64,000 nt of DNA from Paralvinella palmiformis (lineage: Eukaryota > Annelida > Polychaeta > Terebellida > Alvinellidae), in contig JAODUP010000118.1 in the NCBI GenBank assembly GCA_025642065.1, forward strand, positions 310,001 to 374,000. Direction: 5' to 3'. The position numbers and the translations under genes were made by a program. How positions within the stretch are numbered: the first letter of the stretch is position 1; each line of letters starts with the position of its first letter. This document shows positions 24,425-34,656 of the stretch, piece after piece. The notes under the pieces were generated by a model. It ran no database searches. It saw only the letters and a program-made list of their open reading frames with translations, and was not told the origin of the DNA.

Positions 24425-24578
24425 AATGGCATTGATGAGAAGCCATTATTTAATCCTGAACTTCTGCGTCAGATTGACTGGAGTGTCAGAAAATCTTCAT
24501 TTAAGGATGGCATCAGTCCTGAAAATCCAGGGAAAAACCTTCAGCTGAGACCACTTATGATGGACGATTATGATCAAG
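24425..24578 (+). CDS. GNPNAT1: GNPNAT1 exon A (first visible)
   Basis: Opens AAT GGC ATT GAT GAG (NGIDEKPLFNPELLRQIDWS) after a CTATTTTTAG acceptor and ends CAAG|GTAGAG. Phase 0 in, phase 1 out. Confidence 0.93.
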
Positions 24579-27500
24579 GTAGAGAACTTTTGTTGCATTC
24601 CTCATAATTTATTTAAGCTTGTACGGTGCAACACCCTTACAACAAACTATTTTGTGGGTGGCTAATGTGTTTCTTATATCCGTGAATTTATTATATGCAT
24701 GTACACAGTTTATCTGCTAAGTGGCAGTGTTGTATGAGACAGTTTTTAAATTATGTGGCAGGTGTCCCTCAGAAGCAAAGATAAGTTGTGGAAAATTAAT
24801 TTTTATGACACATGTGATAAAACATTTATGAATGTTAACAGTTTACAAACTTTTTGTATACACTTGCTGTTAGACATCGACAGTATGACATTTAAAAAGT
24901 AGACTGATTAACAACTGTTAAACTAGTGTATTTATAGGTGTAAAAACTGAGTGTATTTTAAGGATGCTATACAAACAAAATATACTAAATCTGGTTTGGC
25001 TTATTGTAGTCAATTCGGTCATCAAATAAATTGATTTTGTAATGAGCTTGTACGTGCTGAGGGTAAATCACACTTCTGCATGCATCAGTGTTTATTTAAA
25101 GATAGCTTAATTAGATAATGTTTTCGGGTTTCACTTCTTGATCTAGCATCCACAAAATCACCATAGTTCATCTGCTTTGAAGAAGTTTTGTGAGAGTAGA
25201 ATGCACCAGATAAAAGGAAATCTATGCACAGTTCATTAGCAGTGTTGTCTCGCTGTGTAACCCCGTTATGAAACTCCCCTGCTTACATAATTACTGTGGC
25301 ACTGAGGCTGCGTGCAACTACAGCACGGTTTCTTCAGTGCGATGGGCGGGAAGTATTTGCAAACAACTGCCAAGTTATTTGTTCCTCATATATTCTTTAT
25401 AACCGTGAATTCTTTACGGCCATGTTTGGTTTAAGCATAAATGATTACGATGGAGAAAAAAATAGGGGAAAAATCTCGACTTGAGGAAATTGTTTCGCTA
25501 TAATTTATATCCATGAATGTATTATACCTGTGTTGGTTATGAGCATGTTGCACGTTATTAGCAATCACAATGTCAATGATGGTGATTGGTATATTTTTGC
25601 TAGGAAATCCTAGCCTCACAGTGTGTGTGTGTGACAGTAATAAAATAGCCATCCAATGATGATTACAGGTTTCTTGAACCTCCTTGGCCAGCTCACAAGT
25701 GTTGGTGAGGTGACAGCTGCAGCATTTCAAAGTAAGCTTCGTGATTTTTCTTTTGCAAGTTGTGTATTTCATCATAATCAGGGTGCCATCGCACACCACA
25801 CACATACACACAACACACACACACCAAGAATATGATTTGTTTGATGTGTTGATGATTTCCATTTTTCTAAACTGGAATTTAAACATCAATGCATAGCTTG
25901 GATATGCATTTTATTGCACTTACAGATACTTCAAAAGCACCATTCGTAACTCCTTAGAATCACTGTATTATCTTAATAGAACTGGTTGACCCTAACTTGT
26001 AGAGCCTAGACGTGGATTAAACTACTTTGTCTTTTTACAGAACGTTTTCTCGCTATGAAGCATTGTCCTAACACATATTATGTTGTCGTGTTAGAAGACA
26101 CAAACAAGCAACAGGTGATAGGTTCTGCCACTCTCGTCATTGAACAAAAGTTTATACACAGTACAGGATGTGTAAGTGTGGTTGTAATCGCTGTGGGATT
26201 AATTATCTTCTCATTCAGTAGAGCAAGTAATGTACTTTGGTTAAATAATATCCGAAATGGTTATGAAATTAGCTGACAAAGTGGGGTTGAAAATTGTTTT
26301 ATCTATTGTGTATAAATTTGTGACAGTTTGATTATACCCGTGATGTATCATTAATCATGCTATCTAACCATATTATCAGCTGTTAGGGGCCACTGATGAC
26401 ATTAGAAGTTTTCTTGATGTTGATATAGCCAACCTCTAAATGAAGACTATATTTGGAGGACTTGTTTAGCCATTAAGGTTGCCTCTCCAGCTGAATTGGT
26501 TGTGTGGCTGGTTGAAGACATTTAGCCGTGGTGGTTCAGATCGTAGTCTAGCTGCGTATGAAGGGTTTTGCATTTCACATTATTACTGTTGAAGATTGCT
26601 TGACCCCATTAGTCTGCCGTGTGCACACAAAAGTGGCCGTAAAATGGCAATACTAGTTGTTAAAATATTGGCCCAGACTGAGGCCATTATTGTTGTTTCC
26701 TTCATACAGAATATAATTTCGTAGAATTTTTATTGCAGTACTGAGATTATTTAAAAAAAATACTTGGGTTTCACATTGTCTAACTAGTTACGGGTAGAAG
26801 GTTCACTACACTCCACCATCATATTGTGCGCTGTTATAATATTATGTTGTGGTGCCTTCTTGCTGTCAGGTATCAAATTCCATGATGTCTGTTTCAGAGA
26901 GGGCGAATAGAAGATGTAGTTGTAAGTGAGGACTACAGAGGACAACAGCTTGGTAAACTGTAAGCAAACTGTAAATAGTTTTAAGTAATCCATTTTGTGA
27001 CAACCTGTACTTCTAAAAAGCAATGGTTTTTAGCCTGGAAGCTGCATTCTCATAGGATTCAATTAGCATGGGTGCCTCCGTGGTCTAGTTGGTACTGTGT
27101 TGGACCACAGATCACTACCACCTGAGTTCGAATCTCGGTGTGGGCATATCTGAAGGGCGTTTCATCTTTGGCTTTGCTTCATTACCTCTGGAGGTCGCTC
27201 AGCCCATTTAGCCTACCTTGTGCACAAAAGTGGGCGTAAAACATCAATCATTATCATTGTGTGTGTATGAGGTATATTTCCCTAGGGAGTGTCCCATTGG
27301 CTTTATGTCCCAGATGTGACTAGCACTCGGTCTAAACAACTCATATCATCTCAACTCAACTTACCAATATCCTAAGGATGCTTTTAATTACAGAGTTCTA
27401 TTTATTTAGACCCATTAAGTTCTTACATTTAAAAAGTCATTTAAACCAAATTTCTTTTTAATTTATCACCATATGTGTATGACAGCTCTGCTCAATGATA

Positions 27501-28861
27501 GAGTTATGAAGTAGGGTGTTAGGGGACTTCGGCTTGAATCCATAAACTTGGTGCTGGTCTTCTGAGCATCCGTTAGTTTACTGAATTGCTATAATTGGCA
27601 GTAAGAGTAAATAATATATCTCCTGGTCAGTTGGAAATGGGGTTCAGGTGTATGTATGGCTTCATAAACTGTGATGTGGAACCATTATAATTTACTTAGT
27701 CCAAGTTGCAATTTAAACTGTCTAGACCAATTCTGTAGGATTTGTACTATATGAATGTATTGCAATTCAGTCACAGATCTTATGATCCACTTGAGCCAGC
27801 ATCATGTTACGCCAACTGAAAGCCTGTGCATCACCTTACTCACCGTATATACTCATCTATAGGCCCAATAAAATTCATCATCATCACTATCTTCATTGAA
27901 CATCTGTTGCATCTGTTTGTGCGTTCATGTCATCATACATCACGTCACCTTCTTCGTCAGAGTCAGTGTCGGATTTGTCATACTGTTCATCCCACAATAT
28001 ATCATCTTCCATGCCATCTAAATCATTGCTGATAGAGCACTTTTGAAGGATTTAGTAATGATGGTGGGGTTGATAGAATCCCAGGCCATTTTCATCCAAA
28101 TGACGGCTGCTTCAGAGTGTTCGCTGTAATCTTTTTCCTTTTATGTGGATTCTATGGTCATTATTGCGTGGCCTCATTTACCGTACCATTCAATTACACA
28201 CACACATTTTGATTATAATGATGTCTTAAATAGACCAATTATGTACATTCCAAAAATAACATCAGCCTCTAATAGTTTATAGAGGTGGCCAGTTTTGGTC
28301 ATAGTGCGGTCATTTTTGTATCGCAGCCGATATGCATCGTATTAAATAATCATGGCGGTAATCATGATTAAGTTTGGCTTCAAAAAACAACAGCGAAAAC
28401 ACACCTAATTAATTTGTTTATTATTCATATATTCATTATTAATGTTGAAAAACAATATTATTGTATTTCCCTCAAATTATGCCAAATATTACCTTCCCTC
28501 TTAGTCTGACCCACATATAAGACGCAGTCGCTTTTGGCGATGATTTCATGGTTTCAAATGTGTGGCCTATACACGAGTATATATGGTATTCATTATGGTT
28601 CTGACCAACCCTAATGTAGCCAGAAACAGTCTCCTGCAGCTGAAAAATTGTTATGATTTATTGATATTTTAAATCACATTACACTGTTGATTAGCTTTGT
28701 TTTCTCATTTCAGCTTAGTGGAAACATTGACATTGTTAGGCAAGGAGGTGGGATGCTACAAGATGTCACTTGAATGTAAGGAGGATAATGTCCGCTTCTA
28801 CAAATGCTTTGGCTACACACCCGATGGTCAATACTTCATGGTCCAACGTTTCAGTGATTAA
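24425..28861 (+). CDS. GNPNAT1: Glucosamine 6-phosphate N-acetyltransferase (gene span, initiator codon not located)
   Basis: This GNAT-fold enzyme transfers acetyl from acetyl-CoA to glucosamine 6-phosphate on the hexosamine route to UDP-GlcNAc. Five exons (24425-24578, 25669-25731, 26041-26171, 26898-26959, 28714-28861) join in phase through GT-AG introns into 185 codons plus stop; human GNPNAT1 has 184 residues. Family landmarks in order: IDWSVRKSSF near the N-terminus, NLQLRPLMMDDYDQG, TYYVVVLED, IGSATLVIEQKFIHS, RGRIEDVVVSEDYRGQQLGK (acetyl-CoA-binding R-x2-G-x-G/A-type loop) and the C-terminal NVRFYKCFGY. The first exon starts mid-frame after a TTTTTAG acceptor, and its only early ATGs are out of frame. 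The start Met must therefore come from an upstream exon. Confidence 0.95.
25669..25731 (+). CDS. GNPNAT1: GNPNAT1 exon B
   Basis: 63 bases encoding GFLNLLGQLTSVGEVTAAAF between TTACAG and GTAAGC. Matches the family segment GFFKVLGQLT. The minus-strand ORF covering it is a shadow. Confidence 0.93.
26041..26171 (+). CDS. GNPNAT1: GNPNAT1 exon C
   Basis: Starts after TTTTTACAG, ends at GTAAGT. Encodes the central beta strands (TYYVVVLED; VIGSATLVIEQKFIHS). Confidence 0.95.
26472..26655 (+). mobile_element. Degenerate SINE, family 2
   Basis: A weak head (GTTGCCTCTCCAGCTGAATT) and a recognisable tail (CACAAAAGTGGCCGTAAAAT). Inside the intron before GNPNAT1 exon D. Confidence 0.5.
26898..26959 (+). 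CDS. GNPNAT1: GNPNAT1 exon D (acetyl-CoA loop)
   Basis: 62 bases encoding RGRIEDVVVSEDYRGQQLGK and a split Leu codon. It carries the VVV strand and the pyrophosphate-binding loop of GNAT motif A. Confidence 0.95.
27072..27258 (+). mobile_element. tRNA-derived SINE, family 2
   Basis: Head GTGCCTCCGTGGTCTAGTTG, B box AGTTCGAATCTC, body GGAGGTCGCTCAGCCCATTT and tail GTAAAACATCAATCATTATC. In the last GNPNAT1 intron. Confidence 0.85.
27843..28586. mobile_element. Non-autonomous DNA transposon related to the BED-hAT relic
   Basis: Terminal inverted repeats: CCGTATATACTCATCTATAG at the left, and the inverse of CCATATATACTCGTGTATAG at the right. Bases 28430-28530, reverse-complemented, match 12305-12390 closely (GTAATATTTGGCATAATTTR), so it shares ends and interior with the transposase-bearing relic. 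It lies in the last GNPNAT1 intron. No target duplication was resolved. Confidence 0.65.
28714..28861 (+). CDS. GNPNAT1: GNPNAT1 last coding exon
   Basis: Begins after CATTTCAG and ends TTC AGT GAT TAA. Encodes LVETLTLLGKEVGCYKMSLE to the C-terminal Tyr-rich strand. The 3' UTR follows; its end was not determined. Confidence 0.95.
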
Positions 28862-30650
28862 GAACAAGATATATAAATGTTAGGAATATTTGCTTGTATT
28901 CACAGTATTGGGTTGATCCCAGCTGAGATACTGGCTTGCTGTTATGGTTATGTTATTGTGGCAATTTGATTGTTGGGTCGATTTTACTTGCAGTATAATT
29001 CCATGCCAAATTGTGTTTCATTGCCTGAAATCAGTGTTGGCAACACCTACTGCAATCATGTTTCTAAACTGCAATTCGTTGTAACACCTATTGGAGAAAG
29101 TGGTACAGTTAAATATTTTCATGTAAATTGATTTGAGTAGCTTCAGTACTGATTCTTCGTTAAAAACAAAACCATTGCGTGGTGCATTGTTTATGACAAT
29201 ACAATAATGTCTTTGAAAACTCGAAGCCTGTAGGAAACCTTATAGAATACTGTTTGCATCTTCCACCAGTTACCTCACATAATCAGTGACGGTTTCAGTG
29301 TACAATTATTTTGGTGTGAATGTTGTGAGAACACAAAAATGCTTTCGTGTGCATGCGTCAGTTTGTTTCTGGCAGGTTGCATTTTTGTTAATGCTGTTAT
29401 TTATTATCTGTTTTTGAGCTCATGTTCTCCGTACTGTGATAGGACAAGAATTCGTTCTTGTTACTTGTATAATTATGCATGAGATTGGGTATACACGTTG
29501 AACGGCATTTAGCAACTGAAGGAATACTATGATCTGTCTCTTGCTGAGAGAGAAAATGAACAAAGCATAAGACATTGATGAGATGAGATATAAAATGAAT
29601 CCCATTTTAATATGCAGTTTGACTATCTATATTTTTAACTCTATCGAGTCAGTTGAAAGGTTGGGTGTGATAATGATATTTACAATCGAGAGGAGTAATG
29701 TGTACACATTCCCTAGTTAAAATTTATAAATGTGAATGCATCATGAGGTCTTATTAAATAAGCATTTTACAGTCACAAGCATATTGTAACATTGTTTTGC
29801 ACCGTTTCTTAACTCGAAATAATATCATGTTTATTTATGGTCCATAATTGGTGGTACTAGTTTTCTATGAATGTCGCACCTTATTAAAGCTGTTTTTCAA
29901 AGGGTTAATAGAATTAACTAGAATAAGCCAGAATGTGAAGTGTACACCACTGCAATCAATCAAACCATACCCATGTCGCAGCAGCCATTTTGTGGATGTT
30001 TCAACCATTAGCGTTTGTTGAGAGATTGAGTGAAGATATCGGCATAATCTTACAAACAGTCGTGATGCTGTCTGAAATTATTTAAGGTGCTAGTTCCACT
30101 GTAATTGTAGCGAGGTGGTTGGTTGTGAATATCGAATTATTTTATGATGACCATTAGTTTCATTTGTAATATAGATTTTCATATTCCGAAGCAGTACCTG
30201 GTTGTAATAATTCTTTCACTGTTTATGGCTTTGGTGCAATTATTTTATATTTATTCGGAGCAACTCCTGAACACAAATAAGGTGTCCTACAATCTGCATG
30301 TTAGCTTGCCTTTGATTTGGGCTGTTACTAAGTTGTTCATCGCTCTAAGTCAGTTGCATGATTACTTGTGCAGTATGGGAGCATTATGTATGGGAATATC
30401 TCTGCATAAAATATATAGTTAATTTAATTGATAATTTTCAATTCTGGAAATTAAAATAATTTTGCAATTAAAATAATGTATAATTTCATTTTGGTCATAT
30501 ACAGTGCATTCTATTTGTTGATGAATTTCAGAATTGACATCTTAGAAGTTTTAAATTAATAAAATCCACAACATACATGATATAATATTTTGTTTGGTCA
30601 TATACTGCCAAAATTATAACATTTCAGCTTAGATTTAGCATAAATGCCCT
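28862..30650 (+). other. GNPNAT1 3' UTR and downstream flank
   Basis: No further coding exon was seen. The 92-codon ORF at 30144-30422 is hydrophobic but lacks any recognised domain and is probably chance. Confidence 0.5.
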
Positions 30651-30992
30651 GATGAAGCAGTTAGTTAGATGACTTGTAGCTGAACAGTCGTGGGTTCGAG
30701 GCTCCAGAAGCTGCAGTGCTGTCATGTGGCGACTGGTACACTCATCCATAAAAATGAGAACCCTGATGGAGCAGTTAGTTAGATGACTTGTAGCTGAACA
30801 GTCGTGGGTTCGAGACTCCAGGAGCTGCAGTGCTGTCATGTGGCGACTGGTTCACTCATCCATAAAAATGAGAACCTTGATGGAGCAGTTAGTTAGATGA
30901 CTTGTAGCTGAACAGTCATGGGTTCGAGGCTCCAGGAGCTGCAGTGCTGTCATGTGGCGACTGGTTCACTCATCCATAAAAATGAGAACCTG
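30651..30992 (+). repeat. Three-copy 114-bp tandem repeat with tRNA-like B box
   Basis: Units begin at 30651, 30765 and 30879, exactly 114 bases apart, and differ at only a few positions. Each has GATGACTTGTAGCTGAACAG and the B-box-like GGTTCGAGGCTCC (GGTTCGAGACTCC in unit 2), then CATGTGGCGACTGGTNCACT and CATCCATAAAAATGAGAACC. The minus-strand ORF across it reads through the repeats and is not a gene. Confidence 0.92.
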
Positions 30993-33900
30993 ACAGGATG
31001 TGATGGCTATGTGCTTGAGTAACGTTTTGCACCTTTAACTGCAGTATGCATTATATGCTCTCTTGGTAGTTGAGGGGGTGTTGGATTAAAGCAGATCTAA
31101 GTCAGGGATAATAATATTGTACAGTACCTCAGAACAGGGTTACCTGGTTCTGGCGCTATATAAACATGCATTATTATATATAAATCACTCCTTTGAACGG
31201 AGGTGAGTACATCATAATAGTATGAGCTCGAATTGTTTGTTTAATTTGATCTCCTTCGAGTAGTCTTATACTAAATGCAAGAGGACATATTGAGGCAGTT
31301 ATGAACCCTAAAACCATAGAGACTGACTCCTGTAAGTTAGTGTTTTATGAGTTCTCTCATGGTGCACTTGGTAGTGGACAGCACTGCAAAGTTATGAGAC
31401 TGAATCTAGATGTTTTCTATACCTTTCACTAGTTCCTTGGTCTTTCATTTTGGTATACCAGTCTAGCTTAGAGAATTGATGCAAGTGAAGTCTGGCAGTT
31501 GATTGATGTCTGTTTAGCCAGGCCAATTTAAAAATCTGACCCAGCTTGAGACCCCTTTTATCCAATTTGTTTCCACATAACCATCTTATTGAGCAGTTTT
31601 ACTGAGGTGTGACCTCAAATTTTTAATACCAATAGGTAAGCCTATATTTGGGCTGAACCACTCCATAAATGATTATTGTTTTTATATTACAGCAATGCAG
31701 TTTATTTTCTGTCAGTAACAAAATGTCCATCTTTAACTTCCTTAACATTTAAAGTACCATATGTTACAATATGAAATGTTATATAATCATTATTACTGTA
31801 TTAAAACACTATAAATCCAAATGATATTAGATTTTAAGCCAAGTATCACTGGTAGCAACTTGCTTGTTCACCAAAATACATATTCATAGTCTGGTAAACA
31901 GGTGCAGAATTATTATCGAGGTCATGGAGAGCAATAATTTAAGGTACAGTTCAGCAGTTTCAGCTTGTGCTAATGGTAGTATATGTTGAAAATGCAGAAC
32001 AGTGTTTAAATTTGTATTTTTAATTGTGTGACAAAGGAATAACATATCTAACATGAATAATCGTTCAACATAGTGGTCCATTATGTAGAATATGATTTCA
32101 TCTGAGGTTACACCTTATACCTCGGTAACACTGCATAACAGGTTTCTGGTTATGAATATGATACGATAATAAAAATATGAAAAATAAATCTGTGTCAAAT
32201 GCTGGTGTATTCGTAAAATTCATCACACACATACACAGTGCATCCAAAAGGCATAACGTTAACAGGTGTATTTTTACTGGAAATCTATGCATGGTGGAAT
32301 AATGTTTAAGGCGACCTCTGATGTGACTAGTGACTGTTTTACATACCAATTTCAGCAGTTATTTATTTTTGCTTGTCACAGAGTGGTTTCATTTGATTTC
32401 GCTACAAAAATCATTTCCAAAAACATAATGTAGAGGAAATTTTGAACAAATGTTGAATGAATGTTGTGGTGTTTCACATATTATAAGGGATTTAATTTTA
32501 AGCGTATGAGGGGTTTATATTTTTATATTTGTTTCCATTTAGTCTAAACGTGTCAGTAGTGAACATTTTGACAGCCAGCCACTTGGTCAGCAAAATTGCA
32601 GTTCACAAGAACATAAGAGTGTGTATATGTACCAACTGATATCACTCCAGTGCTGCTTTCGGCTACATGTACTGGTGATCTAAGTGAAAAGAAATGGGTT
32701 TTTGGAAAAATATAGAAAGGTATTGGTGAGGGTCAAAAACCTGATGATTGGAAACTGTTTATATTTTTCTTAAATGGCCTAACAAGAAGACGTGGAAATA
32801 ATAATCCTTACTCGAGCATAACATATGGTTTGTGACTAACGGTACTAGCCTAGATCTTGTAGATCCCTCTAGCATTAACTAATCTCGGCTCTGTGGTCAT
32901 GTTTGACTTTATCTTATCCACACTATACTAGATCATGTCTCTATCCGGTTCAAAGACATGATTTACCCGAAATGATCTGTTCAAGTATCAATCCATGGTA
33001 GTTTTCAGATTCGTACTCCACATTAGCCCGCTGTCCACTTACGTACCGAGTGACACCTGTGTGATGTGCTACGGGCATTTCAACAACTTTCTGTGGTTTC
33101 ATCATTGATCACAGTCTGTTGTTTGGTCATTCCTCCCAGTTGTGAAGGAAAATCTACCCATTTCTGAAACATCTAGAGAAGAATGCAGAGCACATCTGAT
33201 CACATATAGCTCAACAGCTTCAAAACAATGAGCAGAACGTGTGCCAGGAAGATTTTTAATCTCTTGCCTGCCCATCAGGACTGGAGATATCATCTAGCTT
33301 TGATTGCTACCGCTTCTTTGTCTATATACAGGACATTTACATTTCGGGCAGAACTCTTCAGCTGTTTTGCGGACGTGGCACGCTTCTGCTTCGTCCCCCG
33401 CCGCTTATCGTATTATGACTGCTTTTTTTCTTGTAAACGTCATATTTTCCCCAACTTTTCAAGCATTCTCAACTGTTACTCTGTCGCTCAGCATTGGTTT
33501 TAGGTGCCATCTTGTAAAAACCTAATTTTGTGACTTATGGGACAAAATTCTCGAGTAGTCCAGCAATGTAAAATTGAAGAGAAACTCAAACACCACCGTG
33601 GTCCCTAAACGTGTTGAACGCACTACTAAATAGCAAGAGAACAAAAACTCCTAGAAACAACCGATTAGCGCTAAACAAGTCTATAAAAATGTCACTGATG
33701 GGACATTGTTGTCCAATCACTTTCAAGGTCACCAGGGTTCATGATTTGTTTGTAGCAGCGATGTGTAGTGCATAGAGGTCAAACAAAAGTGGAAACTATT
33801 TTCCTGTGTGTTTATCAGAATGATTGAAAAAGAGACGTGATTATTTTCATTGTCTTTCAGTCAAAGTTGTTTTATTTTGTGGAAGTATTGTACAATTCAT

Positions 33901-34656
33901 TTCTGTAAATAATTTAGCAATAAATCCAATTCAAATTTTCTTTGAAAATGCAACTTTTCCATGGAATTGACCATTTCTATTCTTTCATCTGATTTTTTAT
34001 GATTATTGCATTTATTTGTATTAATTATTTTGTAAACATGTGATTTATCAATTAACTTTATTAAATTTAAATTATTTCAAAAAAATCAATTGTTACTTAT
34101 GCTGGATAAATATATTTATAATCGAATTGCAATTGGATTTCGACACCACGTAATGTAGTCTTAACAAGTGAGCAAAAATGTCCCCGCCCTCTATGGTTGG
34201 GATGATCTTGGGAGATCGACACAATGGAACGTCTCGAGCCTTGTTACAGTAGAACCTATGGTAGTCCTAATGGTGCCAGACGACATAAAATGACGACGCC
34301 ACTATGCTTTAAATATATGTACCACAGTAAAAAATATTTAATAGAGAGAATATTACAAACAAATACACATTAAAGAGAACATCAGTCTACGTGTTTATGT
34401 ATCCCATGAAAATTGACGTGGCACAAAAACAGCAGTGACAACAAATTGAATTAATAATGCATCAATATTTAATATTAACGTCAATACAATTTTATAGCAT
34501 TTTCATGATGATTTTGGGTGAAGAAGGAAAATATGATGCACCGTTTTACATGTATTCATTAATAGCTAATAATATTCTGTAATTGTTCAATAATATCATT
34601 TCCCTGCTGTAACTATGCATCTAACTAACATAAAATAACTAGATATAGGCCGTCAC
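30993..34656. other. Intergenic stretch between convergent GNPNAT1 and MAP10
   Basis: AT-rich sequence with no domain-bearing ORF. The overlapping small ORFs at 33228-33525 are not recognisable. A MITE copy (AT-rich, with TTTTTTATGATTATTGCATT and AAAAAAATCAATTGTTA) lies at about 33975-34100. Confidence 0.45.

Noticed and set aside
25431..25889. 152-codon minus-strand ORF
   Set aside because: It overlaps GNPNAT1 exon B antisense and is driven by CA-repeat sequence; no domain.
30144..30422. 92-codon hydrophobic ORF after GNPNAT1
   Set aside because: No recognised domain, no signals around it; probably chance in 3' UTR or flank.
30651..30992. CRISPR-like array
   Set aside because: Units are contiguous 114-bp repeats without unique spacers, in a eukaryotic genome.
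33228..33525. Overlapping 91- and 73-codon ORFs
   Set aside because: No motif recognised, two frames equally open; not supported as a gene.
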